Shown here: positions 35,648-45,140 of the stretch, in pieces
Numbering within the stretch: the stretch's first letter is position 1
Layout of the letters: the number at the start of each line of letters is the position of its first letter
NCBI GenBank assembly: GCA_028042835.1
Contig: JAOFOL010000001.1
Location: 62,001 to 126,000 of the forward strand
Direction: 5' to 3'
Origin: Opitutales bacterium
GTDB taxonomy: Bacteria > Verrucomicrobiota > Verrucomicrobiia > Opitutales > Seribacteraceae
Length of the DNA stretch: 64,000 nt
Notes under the pieces: model-generated
What the model was told of the DNA's origin: nothing
What the model saw: only the letters and a program-made list of their open reading frames with translations
The model's database searches: none
Position numbers and translations under genes: made by a program

Positions 35648-36166
35648 ATGAAAAGCTCACTCTTTTTTCAGGTTATCATTTTCTCACTTTTTGCCTCTAC
35701 TCATTTCCTTCATGGAGATACGGATGTAGATAAAGCTTTTCCTGATGATGTAATTGTTATCCCAAACATATTAGTCGACAAATCTGGGGAAGAGTTATCG
35801 TCCGAAATTCTTGATAAAAAGTATGTTGGACTTTATTTTTCTGCAAGTTGGTGCGGGCCTTGTCGAAAATTTACCCCTAAGTTAATTGAGTTCAGAAATA
35901 AACATGCTGAGGATTTTGAGGTTATTTTAGTTGGAGCGGATGGCAGCCACAAAGCTCAAGCTAATTACATGAAAAAATATTCAATGCCTTGGTTGGCTAT
36001 GAAAAATAAATCGCTTGAAGCAAAGCATGCCAGTAAAATATCTGGAGTTGAAGTAATTCCTTATTTAGTAATCCTTGATCAAAAAGGTAATATTATTTCT
36101 AAAAGTGGAAAGAATGATTTATCTAAATTCGGCGATGGGACTCTTGAGTACTGGAAGGACTTGTAG
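35648..36166 (+). CDS. Exported thioredoxin-like (nucleoredoxin/TlpA type) protein
   Basis: The 172-residue protein has a signal peptide (about residues 1-24) and a thioredoxin fold. The active site is Trp68-Cys69-Gly-Pro-Cys72 followed by Arg-Lys-Phe-Thr-Pro, the nucleoredoxin-like variant common in Verrucomicrobiota and Planctomycetota. The cis-proline region is likely Val-Ile-Pro-Tyr near residues 137-140. It probably acts as a periplasmic disulfide reductase or isomerase. It converges on hisF with 28 bases between the stops. It may keep its own promoter in the 64-base upstream gap. Confidence 0.85.
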   Translation: MKSSLFFQVIIFSLFASTHFLHGDTDVDKAFPDDVIVIPNILVDKSGEELSSEILDKKYVGLYFSASWCGPCRKFTPKLIEFRNKHAEDFEVILVGADGSHKAQANYMKKYSMPWLAMKNKSLEAKHASKISGVEVIPYLVILDQKGNIISKSGKNDLSKFGDGTLEYWKDL

Positions 36167-36194
36167 GATCAGGGAAGAGCCGGACGTTTATATT

Positions 36195-36956
36195 CTACAG
36201 GCGAACGGGCACACCTTGGCTTTGCATAATCTTTTTCGATTCCTCTACTGAATACTCACCAAAATGAAAAATACTTGCCGCTAGTACTGCACTTGCCCGC
36301 CCTTTTAAAATACCCTCAGCTAAATGTTCCGGCTTACCGACGCCTCCTGATGCAATAACAGGAACCTCGACCGCATCACTGACTGCACGAGTCAATTTAA
36401 GATCGTATCCATCTTTTGTCCCATCTCTGTCCATACTTGTAAGTAGTATCTCACCTGCTCCACGCTGAACAACTTCCTTGGCCCAATCAACGGCATCTAA
36501 AGTTGTAGCTTTTCTTCCACCGTGAGTGTAGACAATCCACTTATTTGGGGCGTCTGCTTGTTTTGCATCGATTGCAACCACAATACATTGATTACCAAAT
36601 GTTGAGGATGCCTGGTTGATTAAATCGGGGTTTAAAATGGCTGCGGTATTAAGACTTACTTTATCCGCACCACAAAGAAGCATATTACGGATGTCTTTTA
36701 ATTCACGAATCCCCCCTCCTACAGTAACCGGCATAAAGCAGGAAGCTACTGTTTTTTCCACAACATCCTTCATTGTTTGCCTTTCATCGCTTGAGGCAGT
36801 TATGTCCAAAAATACAAGTTCATCTGCACCCTGATCTTGATAAGCTTTGGCAACCTCAACAGGATCACCCGCGTCTCTTATTTCCTTAAAGCGAACACCT
36901 TTTACTACACGACCACCATCAACATCCAAACAGGGAATTACGCGTGCAGAGAGCAT
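36195..36956 (-). CDS. hisF: Imidazole glycerol phosphate synthase, cyclase subunit
   Basis: The 253-residue protein is full length for HisF, the TIM-barrel subunit that uses ammonia from HisH to convert PRFAR into imidazole glycerol phosphate and AICAR in histidine synthesis. Both catalytic aspartates sit at their canonical positions, Asp11 (Pro-Cys-Leu-Asp-Val-Asp) and Asp130 (Val-Ala-Ile-Asp). The phosphate-binding loops Val-Gly-Gly-Gly-Ile and Ala-Ser-Gly-Gly-Val are intact. hisH is not adjacent, so his genes are scattered here; hisC lies about 6 kb away on the same strand. Confidence 0.97.
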   Translation of the reverse strand: MLSARVIPCLDVDGGRVVKGVRFKEIRDAGDPVEVAKAYQDQGADELVFLDITASSDERQTMKDVVEKTVASCFMPVTVGGGIRELKDIRNMLLCGADKVSLNTAAILNPDLINQASSTFGNQCIVVAIDAKQADAPNKWIVYTHGGRKATTLDAVDWAKEVVQRGAGEILLTSMDRDGTKDGYDLKLTRAVSDAVEVPVIASGGVGKPEHLAEGILKGRASAVLAASIFHFGEYSVEESKKIMQSQGVPVRL

Positions 36957-37015
36957 AGGGTTACAAAATTAGACTTCATACCGAACGAACCCACATCCAT
37001 TGATGATTTAAGGGT

Positions 37016-38776
37016 TTATTCGTCCGCAAAAGCGACATCAGGGTGGTAAGATAAAGAAAGTTTGTATTGTTGACCAGGTCGCATCACCAATGGGTGATCT
37101 CGAACAAGAAATTGTACATAATGAATATTTCCGGAATAACCACGATATTCGGGGTCATCTGATACCGTTTCAAATGAGCTCCATTTAGCTTGAAAGTCAT
37201 CGGTTTCCACATTGGCTCGAAGGCCTTCGGAGCCTTGCCTAAGGGTGGTACCTAATCGGTAAGTTGAGTGGGGAGATCCAATGATTAATGCCAATCTCAT
37301 TTGATCTAAAGTAACTTGATTTTTTACTTTAAAGCTAAACTCAGATTGTATTTTTCCGTCTCCAAAAGTCCACTGAACATGGCAGCTTCCCAACCCGTGA
37401 GCATATTCGCCATTTGTTTTAATTAAGTCTGGTTGATCGAAACGAAGATAAAAAGACTTTCGTAATCCAACTCCAGTAACGCAATTTTTACCGTAGTAAG
37501 ATGGAATTACAGTAATGTCTCCAAATGTAAGCTCAGGTAACATTACGGGAAGGTAGCGATTAACTGGCCAATCAAAAATACCGGGGCAGTGAGGAAATGA
37601 TAGGTTATCACAGTTTGGCTTAGCGCCTGGACCGATGAGAGGTAATTGGTATTGAAGCCCATTATTTTCATCGCGATAGAGAAATAAACCGTGTTCTTTT
37701 TTGTGAGACTTATCAAATGTAACAAATCGCCCGGCTACTTTTGATCGCTGAGGGGGAGGTACGGCCAAGGAGCCACCGATAACTCTAGCAAGTCGAGACC
37801 ATTGGCAAAGATAACGAGCGGCATCATAGTTTGCCATTCTCGTGGTATGATTGGGAACAGTGTTTCGATCTTCGTCACGGATAACGAGATCTCCTTTTTC
37901 CTGATCTAAATATGTAACAAAGAAATATTGAAACAATCTTCGGAGAGTGTCCAAATATAATGGCATTTTTTCTGACGAGATCCAATGATCCCGCATCGAT
38001 TGTAAAATCATGCTGATACAATGCAATTGCCCGTAAGCTCCAACCGAAGTGCCATAATTCCAGCCCAATCCATCTTGTCTGGCAATATCAGGAAGCATTC
38101 GTAAATATTTCTCAGCAAATGTACGAAGTTTTGGAAGTTTTCTATCTTTCAAATGAACATTCGCATGTAATTGGAGAGCTTGTCTGATAAAAATGAATGA
38201 GAGGGGACCATAAAGATTATATACCCCACAAATACCATCTGGGTAATCATTGCAGTACCCAGTGGAACTATTGGCCTCGATTCTCTCAACGAAGCGATCA
38301 ATTACTTTACCTGTATCGTCTTTTTTGGTTAGGCCAAAACTAAATCTTGCAACTGACTTTGCTACATTAAAGGCCTGAAAATGATCTTTATGATCCGAGC
38401 GATCCATGAGAGATGAATCTAGTTGTTCTCTTGTTGGGTCCTGCAATCTTTCCCAAACGGCGTTACGTTCCTTGGATGCACCAAATGAAAGCAAGCCTAA
38501 GGCAGCATATGGTAAACCATTTTCGGATGCTTCCTCGGTGAAAGCTTGTTGAGTTACACAACGTGCGGTCAGATCAAAAAGGTCAAATCCTTCAAGCTCT
38601 ACCTCTCCAGATGCTCGGAAAAATTCTCCAATTGCCAATGCGGCGTGACCAGGTTCATCCACGCGTGAATTCTCACCGGGAGCAGGAGTAACGCTGCCGT
38701 CTTCATTAATGTGCTTAAGGTTGTTACCCAGCAGTGAGCGGGCAAGGTCCAAGCATTGTTCGGAAAAGTTATGCAT
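37016..38776 (-). CDS. Unrecognised 586-residue protein, possible alpha/alpha-toroid plus beta-sandwich
   Basis: I do not recognise this family with certainty. The first 340 or so residues are helical with repeated aromatic and His/Tyr-containing segments (for example Gly-Leu-Gly-Trp-Asn-Tyr-Gly and Asn-Tyr-Asp-Ala-Ala-Arg-Tyr), as in alpha/alpha-toroid carbohydrate-active proteins. The remaining 250 look like beta-sandwich with little helix. That two-part layout resembles heparinase II/III-like and DUF2264-like proteins, but I see no confirmed catalytic set. There is no signal peptide, so it is probably cytoplasmic. It lies upstream of hisF on the same strand with a 59-base gap and downstream of rho with a 67-base gap. 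A role in sugar or uronate metabolism is a guess. Confidence 0.5.
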   Translation of the reverse strand: MHNFSEQCLDLARSLLGNNLKHINEDGSVTPAPGENSRVDEPGHAALAIGEFFRASGEVELEGFDLFDLTARCVTQQAFTEEASENGLPYAALGLLSFGASKERNAVWERLQDPTREQLDSSLMDRSDHKDHFQAFNVAKSVARFSFGLTKKDDTGKVIDRFVERIEANSSTGYCNDYPDGICGVYNLYGPLSFIFIRQALQLHANVHLKDRKLPKLRTFAEKYLRMLPDIARQDGLGWNYGTSVGAYGQLHCISMILQSMRDHWISSEKMPLYLDTLRRLFQYFFVTYLDQEKGDLVIRDEDRNTVPNHTTRMANYDAARYLCQWSRLARVIGGSLAVPPPQRSKVAGRFVTFDKSHKKEHGLFLYRDENNGLQYQLPLIGPGAKPNCDNLSFPHCPGIFDWPVNRYLPVMLPELTFGDITVIPSYYGKNCVTGVGLRKSFYLRFDQPDLIKTNGEYAHGLGSCHVQWTFGDGKIQSEFSFKVKNQVTLDQMRLALIIGSPHSTYRLGTTLRQGSEGLRANVETDDFQAKWSSFETVSDDPEYRGYSGNIHYVQFLVRDHPLVMRPGQQYKLSLSYHPDVAFADE

Positions 38777-38843
38777 AAAAGCCGAAAGGGATAATCAACG
38801 AAAACCGCTAAAAGTGCCTTGTAATAGAGGATTTGTCAACGCG

Positions 38844-39980
38844 TTATGAAGTTTGTATTAGTTTAAGAAATTCTTGGTTGGAAGATGTCTTGGCAAGACG
38901 CTCAAGAAGAGTTTCGGCAGCGTCTACTACTTTCATGGGTGACATGGCCCTGCGAAGAAAGGATGTTTTTTCCAAAATGTCTGCCGGAACAAGGTCTTCT
39001 TCTTTTCTAGTACCTGAAGAAGCCAGGTTAATTGCCGGCCATAGCCTGAGTTCAGCAACTTTACGATCAAGAATAATTTCACTATTTCCGGTTCCTTTGA
39101 ATTCTTGAAAAATTAATTCATCCATTTTTGAGCCTGTCTCAATTAATGCAGTTGCGATGATTGTAAGTGAGCCGGATTCTTCGGAGTTCCGAGCTGCGGA
39201 AAATATTTGGCGAGGTTTTTCAAGGGCACGAACATCCAAGCCACCTGTCATGGTACGTCCACTTTTACCTGAATTTGCATTGTATGCCCGGGATAATCTG
39301 GTGATTGAATCCATAAGCAAAATTACATCTTTTTTTGACTCAACAAGTCTTTTAGCTCTCTCGATCGCAAGTTCAGCGACTCGAATGTGACTTTTTACTT
39401 CTTCATCGTTGGAAGAAGCATAGATTTCTGCATCAACCGTTCTTCTGAAATCAGTTACCTCTTCAGGTCGCTCATCAACGAGCATAACCATTAGATGACA
39501 TTCGGGGTGATTCTCTTCAATTCCTTTAGCAATGTCGTGAAGAATTGTAGTTTTCCCTGCTCGTGGAGGTGCCACGATTAGCGCTCGTTGTCCTTTTCCA
39601 ATCGGGCAGAAAAGATCAATAACACGAGTCGTCATAGTGCCACTGCTTGATTCGAGGTTAAATTTCTCTTTTGGCTGTATGGTAGTAAGTTGATCGAAAC
39701 GGAAGAGTTTTTTTCTTTCATGCAAAGGTAGACCATCTACCGAGTGAACATATTGCACCTTGGGGTTTGGCCTTCTTTTGTCAGTATGAGCATCAGCACG
39801 AATGATTGAGCCCCGTTTGAGTTTAAATCTTCTTACTAATTCCTTAGAAACAAATGGATCAAGCGGAGTGGTTTTTCCACCTCGAGTTGGATCAAGCAAT
39901 ACGCCTGACTTATTTTCGACTAGGTCGAGTATGCCCTCAACCTGTTTTTGGTCGGGAGCGGAATCTTTTTCTTCGCTCAT
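38844..39980 (-). CDS. rho: Transcription termination factor Rho lacking the N-terminal helical domain
   Basis: The 378-residue protein is a Rho hexameric RNA-DNA helicase. The cold-shock-type RNA-binding domain spans about residues 14-105. The ATPase core has Walker A Ala-Pro-Pro-Arg-Ala-Gly-Lys-Thr-Thr at 137-145, then Val-Asp-Glu-Arg-Pro-Glu-Glu-Val-Thr-Asp and Leu-Met-Asp-Ser-Ile-Thr-Arg, followed by the Q- and R-loop regions. E. coli Rho has its Walker A some 40 residues later, so the small Rho_N helical domain is absent or reduced to a 13-residue acidic tail. No upstream in-frame extension is evident. The gene is divergent from metG with a 185-base gap that must hold both promoters. Confidence 0.95.
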   Translation of the reverse strand: MSEEKDSAPDQKQVEGILDLVENKSGVLLDPTRGGKTTPLDPFVSKELVRRFKLKRGSIIRADAHTDKRRPNPKVQYVHSVDGLPLHERKKLFRFDQLTTIQPKEKFNLESSSGTMTTRVIDLFCPIGKGQRALIVAPPRAGKTTILHDIAKGIEENHPECHLMVMLVDERPEEVTDFRRTVDAEIYASSNDEEVKSHIRVAELAIERAKRLVESKKDVILLMDSITRLSRAYNANSGKSGRTMTGGLDVRALEKPRQIFSAARNSEESGSLTIIATALIETGSKMDELIFQEFKGTGNSEIILDRKVAELRLWPAINLASSGTRKEEDLVPADILEKTSFLRRAMSPMKVVDAAETLLERLAKTSSNQEFLKLIQTS

Positions 39981-40165
39981 ACGATGCGTAATGGATTGAG
40001 CCCAAAAAGTTGGGCGGGATTTACGGGGATAGTCCGAAGGTGATATAATCTACACAACAGACATGCCCCTATTCAAAATCTCCCAACCGATATGTCAACA
40101 AAGTAAGCTTTAAATTTGTAAATGAGATGGTTCTTTCGTTTAAAATAACATATAAAGATATCTAG

Positions 40166-41689
40166 ATGAAATCTTTTTACCTTACCACTGCGATTGATTA
40201 CGCTAATGGGTCTCCCCATTTAGGACATGCCTACGAAAAGATACTTGCTGATGTTATAAGTAGGACGAAAAAGGCTATGGGTCAACCGACTCACTTCGTC
40301 ACTGGCTTAGATGAGCATGGACAAAAAGTTCAGCAGGGTGCCGAGCAGGAAGGGGTAGAGCCTCAATCGCGTTGCGACCGAATCGCAGAAGAATTCAAAA
40401 ACTTACTGGATAAATTAAATATTTCCAATGATGACTATATTAGAACCTCTGAGACCAGGCATAAAAAAGTAGTTTCTTCTATATTACAGGATTTATTTGA
40501 TCGAGGAGAGATTTATCAAGCAGAGTATAGCGGATTTTATTCCATGCGGGCTGAGCAATTTCTTCAGGAAAAGGATAAGGTGGATGGAGAATGGCCAGAG
40601 ATATTTGGAGAAGTAACGGAAATTACAGAAAAAAACTATTTCTTTAAATTGGGAAAATATAAAGAATGGCTTTTACAATTTTTAGAGGATAATCCTAATT
40701 TCATTCTTCCCTCTCATCGCCAAAATCAAGTTGTTGAGTTTTTAAAGGAACCCCTAAATGACCTTTGTATTTCAAGGCCTAAGGAAAGACTTACATGGGG
40801 AATACCTTTACCTTTTGATAAAGGATATGTGACTTATGTATGGTTTGATGCACTGGTAAATTATGTAACGGCGGCAGGCTTCGAGGAAGATTCTTTCCCC
40901 GATTTTTGGCCAGCTGACCTTCATGTGATAGGGAAGGATATTCTTGCACCTCCGCATGCCGTTTATTGGCCCATAATGCTTAAGGCATGCAATCTTGAAT
41001 TGCCCAAACAAATCTTAGCACATGGATGGTGGACTAGCTCGGGGGCAAAAATGTCAAAGAGTACGGGCGAAACAGTAGATCCATTGGAATTAGTAAATGA
41101 GTATGGATCCGATGTCTTTCGCTATTTTGTAATGCGGGAAATGAAGGTAGGGCAGGATGCAGAGTTCTCTTTAGAAAGATTTGAATCGAGGTATCGAGCA
41201 GACTTAGGAAACGATTTAGGAAATTTAGTAAGCAGACTTTTACACATGTGCACCAGTTATTTTGAGGGGATTGTACCCGAGCATTTTAGTTTATCTGAGC
41301 CAGAAAATGTACTGATGAGCAAGTGGGAGGAAGCGAAGGAAAAGTCTTTAGATTTATTTGCTCAGTTTCAGTTCAGTCAGGGTCTCGATGAGTTATCGGG
41401 ATTTATTCGTTCGATTAACAAATATGCTGACGAATGTCTCCCATGGAAGCTTGCTAAATCGACAGAGGAAAAAGATCAGCAAAACTTGAAGACCTGTATA
41501 TCAACAATGGTGGAAGCGTTGCGACTTGCCAATGCTTTGCTTGTAGCCGTTATGCCCGAAGTTCATACCAAGATTAACGAACGACTTGGGCTATCTTTAA
41601 CTGAAGATTGGACAAAAGATTTAAGTTGGGACAATCGATTGAACGGAAAACAATTGAAAGAAAAAATTATTCTGTTCCCTCGGAAGTAG
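40166..41689 (+). CDS. metG: Methionyl-tRNA synthetase, short form without zinc-knuckle cysteines
   Basis: The 507-residue class I synthetase charges tRNA-Met. It has the HIGH motif as His18-Leu-Gly-His21 and the Lys-Met-Ser-Lys-Ser loop at 295-299, followed by a helical anticodon-binding domain with the Asn-x-x-Asp-x-x-Pro-Trp-x-x-Ala/Lys pattern near residue 420. The connective region near residues 125-160, where many enzymes hold zinc with Cys-x2-Cys pairs, has no cysteines (Phe-Tyr-Ser-Met-Arg-Ala-Glu-Gln-Phe). There is no C-terminal dimerisation domain. Its last 23 bases overlap the convergent CorC-like gene. Confidence 0.96.
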   Translation: MKSFYLTTAIDYANGSPHLGHAYEKILADVISRTKKAMGQPTHFVTGLDEHGQKVQQGAEQEGVEPQSRCDRIAEEFKNLLDKLNISNDDYIRTSETRHKKVVSSILQDLFDRGEIYQAEYSGFYSMRAEQFLQEKDKVDGEWPEIFGEVTEITEKNYFFKLGKYKEWLLQFLEDNPNFILPSHRQNQVVEFLKEPLNDLCISRPKERLTWGIPLPFDKGYVTYVWFDALVNYVTAAGFEEDSFPDFWPADLHVIGKDILAPPHAVYWPIMLKACNLELPKQILAHGWWTSSGAKMSKSTGETVDPLELVNEYGSDVFRYFVMREMKVGQDAEFSLERFESRYRADLGNDLGNLVSRLLHMCTSYFEGIVPEHFSLSEPENVLMSKWEEAKEKSLDLFAQFQFSQGLDELSGFIRSINKYADECLPWKLAKSTEEKDQQNLKTCISTMVEALRLANALLVAVMPEVHTKINERLGLSLTEDWTKDLSWDNRLNGKQLKEKIILFPRK

Positions 41690-42980
41690 GCGAAGTTTTT
41701 TCTTCCAAACTTTCGAGTTCCATCGAAAGGACTCGAGTATCATCTGCATCCAGGATGGTCACTTTTAAGTCAAGTAAGTGAGCAACTTCTCCCTTTTCAG
41801 GTATTCGGCCTAATTCACCGGTTATTAATCCACCGACTGTAGCCATATCATCTTCCTGTTCAGGTTGCCTGATTTCATCTGGAAGATCGTGCACCGGAAC
41901 CAGTCCAGAAACTTTCCATTTATTTTCACTAATGACCTCTATAGGTTTTTCATCAGTATCAAATTCATCCTGAATTTCTCCTACTACTTCTTCAAGAATA
42001 TCTTCTAGTGTAATAACACCATCTATGCCCCCAAATTCGTCACGGACCAGAGCCATGTGGACTTTAAGTCTCATCATTCGTTTTAAAGCAACGGGCAATG
42101 GTTCTTCGCTGGATAAAAGAGCGGGGGCTTTGGTTATTTTTTGAAGCTCAAAATTCTCGCCCGTCTCGGCAAGAGCCCGGAAAGCATACTTTACATGAAC
42201 AATGCCCAGGCATTGATCCAAATCGTTATTACATAATGGTAATCGTGTATGACCGCAGGACTTAGCAATTTCAAGATTGGTGGAAAATGAATCATTAGTA
42301 TCAAGAATCTGTACTTGATTACGGGGAATCATTACATCGTTAACCTTAAGTTGGCTCATTTCAATTGTGTTCCCCATAATTTCCAGGATATCGGGATCTA
42401 AGTTAGTCCCTTCACGTCCAACAATTCGAATATGGTCAGCAACTTCACTGCCTTCTTCCTTTTTAGAAATAATTTTTTGATTAGATGACTGTAAGACCTT
42501 TTCAAGCAGATGCATGACTATAGTAATAGGTTTGCAGAATAGCCTGATAATAAGAACAGGGAAAAGTCCTGATTTGAGATGTAGGTCCAGTTGTCTTGTC
42601 TGCGTAATTTTCTTTGGGTACATCCAGGAAGAAAGTCGCTCAATGGCAACGGCAGCAATAAAGCTTAAAAAATAATCCAGAAGGAGATTCCCTGTGTTAA
42701 AAACGGAATCGCTGAGAATTTTTGCGAATACAAAAAAGCCAAAAAAAACCTGAAGTGATGAAGTAAATGCGGCTTCTACATGAAAGGGTCTTTCGTGATT
42801 TGGTAGTTTCAGGCATTCCGTGAAAACATTCGTGATACGATTGCCAATAGATGGCGTAGCAACTAAACCAGAACGGATTCTATCCACAAGCGTACGATAA
42901 ATTCCCAGAGACGAAGACAATAGAATAAGGATAATCCATATAACTATAAAATAAGTTAAAGGAATATTTTCTGGTATCAT
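41667..42980 (-). CDS. HlyC/CorC-family membrane protein with paired CBS domains
   Basis: The 437-residue protein has N-terminal hydrophobic segments (about 7-27, 70-90 and 100-120, with a further one near 135-155), as in CNNM-domain magnesium/cobalt efflux or homeostasis proteins. A CBS pair follows, marked by Val-Asn-Asp-Val-Met-Ile-Pro-Arg and by Asp-Glu-Phe-Gly-Gly-x-x-Gly-Val-Ile-Thr-Leu-Glu-Asp. The C-terminal CorC/HlyC domain contains Glu-x-Asp-Asp-Met-Ala-Thr-Val-Gly-Gly. Its start overlaps the hisC stop by four bases, suggesting coupled translation, and its end overlaps metG tail-to-tail. Transport of divalent cations is the family expectation; the ion is not evident. Confidence 0.88.
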   Translation of the reverse strand: MIPENIPLTYFIVIWIILILLSSSLGIYRTLVDRIRSGLVATPSIGNRITNVFTECLKLPNHERPFHVEAAFTSSLQVFFGFFVFAKILSDSVFNTGNLLLDYFLSFIAAVAIERLSSWMYPKKITQTRQLDLHLKSGLFPVLIIRLFCKPITIVMHLLEKVLQSSNQKIISKKEEGSEVADHIRIVGREGTNLDPDILEIMGNTIEMSQLKVNDVMIPRNQVQILDTNDSFSTNLEIAKSCGHTRLPLCNNDLDQCLGIVHVKYAFRALAETGENFELQKITKAPALLSSEEPLPVALKRMMRLKVHMALVRDEFGGIDGVITLEDILEEVVGEIQDEFDTDEKPIEVISENKWKVSGLVPVHDLPDEIRQPEQEDDMATVGGLITGELGRIPEKGEVAHLLDLKVTILDADDTRVLSMELESLEEKTSPTSEGTE

Positions 42981-44080
42981 GAAATATTTGAGCTGCTCAC
43001 GATATAATTTAACTCGGTGAGGACTTTGTCATTTTCTCTTTCAGTACCGATCGAAATTCGAAGATAATTCGAAAGTTCTTTAGGCATAGGACGAGTAATG
43101 ACACCTTTCTTTTGAAGTTTTTCAAAAGTTTTTTGACCATTTCCCACATCCACGAGAATAAAATTTGCCTGGCTTGGAATATATTGAAGTCCAAGTTTTT
43201 TGATACCACTCTCCATTTGTCTGAGGCCTTCAAGATTGCGTCTCCTGCATTGTTTGACCCAGCTTTCATCCTCCAATGCACCAATGGCCGCTGCCTGAGC
43301 AATCAGGTTTACATTGAAGGGTTGCCGTGCTTTCTGGAGTAATGAGATCATTTCTTCAGAAGCGTATCCATAGCCAATACGAAGACCGGCTAAGCCGTAA
43401 ATTTTTGAAAATGTACGCAGGCAAATTACTTTTTTTCCTGCTGTAATAAATCTGCGCAGATCAGGAGGGTTATCCAAATATTCTGCATAAGCTTCATCAA
43501 GGCAAAGGATCACATGTTCTGGAAGACTTTCAACAAAAGATAAAATTTCTTCTGTAGTGTTGGCTGTTCCGGTAGGATTATTTGGACTTGGCAAGAAAAT
43601 GATTTTTGTGTTGGGAGTGATTGCCTTATGCAAGAGTTTAAGATCATGCTTTAGCCTAGGCATCTCAACTGATACAGCTTTACCGCCCATTAATAGTGTT
43701 ACTAATTTGTAGACAGCAAAAGCATGTTGGCCAAAAATTATTTCATCGTCGGCACCGATAAAAACATGGCCCAACAATTCAATAATTTCATTGGAGCCAT
43801 TACCGAGGATAAATTGTTCAGGGTTTAGTAGGAATTTTGAACTCAGTTTATCAATAAGTTCTGTGCCGCTACCATCTGGATAAAGATGCACTTTCTGTAA
43901 TGCTTGTTTTGCAATGTCCATAGCATGGGGTGATGCTCCCCATGGGTTCTCGTTGGACGCTAATTTTACAATATCTTTAGCTACCAAACCAAATTCTTCA
44001 GCAACTTTTTCGATCGGTTTACCGGGTGTATAGACAGGTTGGTCCAGTATGCGACTATTCGCAAGTTGGGATAAGTTCAT
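42977..44080 (-). CDS. hisC: Histidinol-phosphate aminotransferase
   Basis: The 367-residue fold-type I PLP enzyme transfers an amino group between glutamate and imidazole acetol phosphate in histidine synthesis. Key motifs are Ser-Asn-Glu-Asn-Pro-Trp-Gly near residue 41, Pro-Asn-Asn-Pro-Thr-Gly near 165, Asp-Glu-Ala-Tyr and the PLP lysine in Thr-Phe-Ser-Lys226-Ile-Tyr-Gly-Leu-Ala-Gly. Length is normal. It is the first gene of a two-gene unit with the CorC-like gene and diverges from the RmlD-like gene across 103 bases. Some relatives also act on aromatic amino acids, so a broader role is possible. Confidence 0.93.
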   Translation of the reverse strand: MNLSQLANSRILDQPVYTPGKPIEKVAEEFGLVAKDIVKLASNENPWGASPHAMDIAKQALQKVHLYPDGSGTELIDKLSSKFLLNPEQFILGNGSNEIIELLGHVFIGADDEIIFGQHAFAVYKLVTLLMGGKAVSVEMPRLKHDLKLLHKAITPNTKIIFLPSPNNPTGTANTTEEILSFVESLPEHVILCLDEAYAEYLDNPPDLRRFITAGKKVICLRTFSKIYGLAGLRIGYGYASEEMISLLQKARQPFNVNLIAQAAAIGALEDESWVKQCRRRNLEGLRQMESGIKKLGLQYIPSQANFILVDVGNGQKTFEKLQKKGVITRPMPKELSNYLRISIGTERENDKVLTELNYIVSSSNIS

Positions 44081-44183
44081 TTGATTTGTTTAAACTACCC
44101 GCATGTCGCCGATACTTCAAGTAAAAGCTTCATTTACCAATCGCGTATTGTGCCGCACGCTAAGTTGATTAATAATAATTAGT

Positions 44184-45134
44184 GTGAAAGTAGCTTTATT
44201 TGGTGCATCAGGACTTCTTGGCTGGTCAATTCATCACGAATTGGAGCGCAGAGGCTTTCAGAGTTGCGGATATCTCTTAGGTGAGAAACAAGAGAAAAGG
44301 TTTCAGTCTTTTCGCAGTCTTGATCTTAGGAATGAGCAAAAGGTAACCCGTGAACTTTTGGATTTGTGGCCAGATGCCATAATCAATTGTGCGGCAGTTT
44401 CTTCTCCAGATGCAGTAAATAAAAATCCGAAGCTGGCAGATGAGATAAATGTTGATGCAGCTCAGCGCTTAGTTGAAATTTCAGCTCATTTGGGAGCTAG
44501 GTTTGTACATATATCGACAGATATGGTATTCGAAGGTAGAGATGAACCGTATCGTTCCACTGATAGGCCATGTCCTTTAAGTGAATATGGGAAGCAAAAA
44601 CTAAATGCAGAAAAGAGAGTTTTGGCCGCAACCGATGAGAATGTAGTTGTTTTAAGAATTACTCTTCTCAACGGAAACAGTCCGCGTGGAAACCGTAGTC
44701 CTCATGAAAGAATCTTGGAATGTATAAAAAATAAAGATCCTCTCATTCTTTTTGATGATGAATACAGGCAGCCCTGTTCCGCCGATAATGTGGCTTCGGT
44801 GATTGTGGAATTGCTTGAAAGGCCAAACTTAAATGGCCTTTTTCATTGGGCTGGCAGCGATGTAATCTCGAGATATGAGCTGGGTATTAAAATACTAGAT
44901 AGATTTGGTTTTTCATCGAAATACATCACAAAATCCTCATTGCTTACTGAAATAAATCGGGTCGGGCAACGTCCCTCAAACTTAACCTTTGAGTTAGCAC
45001 CATTGGTTGGGAAAATAAAAACAAAGCCAGAGAGTATTGCAGAGCAGGTTGAAAATCTAAAAGTTCCAAATGATCTTTTCAGTTGGTACAGGATGCATGC
45101 TGATGATCCAACAAAGTATATTTTACGAATTTAA
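44184..45134 (+). CDS. RmlD-like NAD(P)-dependent sugar-nucleotide reductase
   Basis: The 316-residue protein starts at a GTG, chosen because the nucleotide-binding motif follows at once: Gly-Ala-Ser-Gly-Leu-Leu-Gly at residues 7-13. The short-chain dehydrogenase active site is likely Ser-Glu-Tyr-Gly-Lys-Gln-Lys near residue 135, with Ser-Thr-Asp-Met-Val-Phe just before. The pattern fits RmlD/dTDP-4-dehydrorhamnose reductase-like proteins, extended SDRs that often act on nucleotide sugars. None of the other rml genes is nearby, so a rhamnose role is unproven. Six bases separate it from the lipoate-ligase-like gene, so the two are probably co-transcribed. Confidence 0.8.
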   Translation: MKVALFGASGLLGWSIHHELERRGFQSCGYLLGEKQEKRFQSFRSLDLRNEQKVTRELLDLWPDAIINCAAVSSPDAVNKNPKLADEINVDAAQRLVEISAHLGARFVHISTDMVFEGRDEPYRSTDRPCPLSEYGKQKLNAEKRVLAATDENVVVLRITLLNGNSPRGNRSPHERILECIKNKDPLILFDDEYRQPCSADNVASVIVELLERPNLNGLFHWAGSDVISRYELGIKILDRFGFSSKYITKSSLLTEINRVGQRPSNLTFELAPLVGKIKTKPESIAEQVENLKVPNDLFSWYRMHADDPTKYILRI

Positions 45135-45140
45135 ATAAGA

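Noticed and set aside
39981-40165. tRNA or riboswitch in the rho-metG divergent gap
   Set aside because: No cloverleaf, T-loop sequence or known leader motif is visible; it is treated only as promoter space.
36195-44080. A histidine operon
   Set aside because: Only hisF and hisC are present, separated by about 6 kb and unrelated genes, so they are scattered single genes.
44184-45134. dTDP-rhamnose pathway cluster
   Set aside because: Only the RmlD-like reductase is present; rmlA, rmlB and rmlC are absent nearby, so no pathway claim is made.
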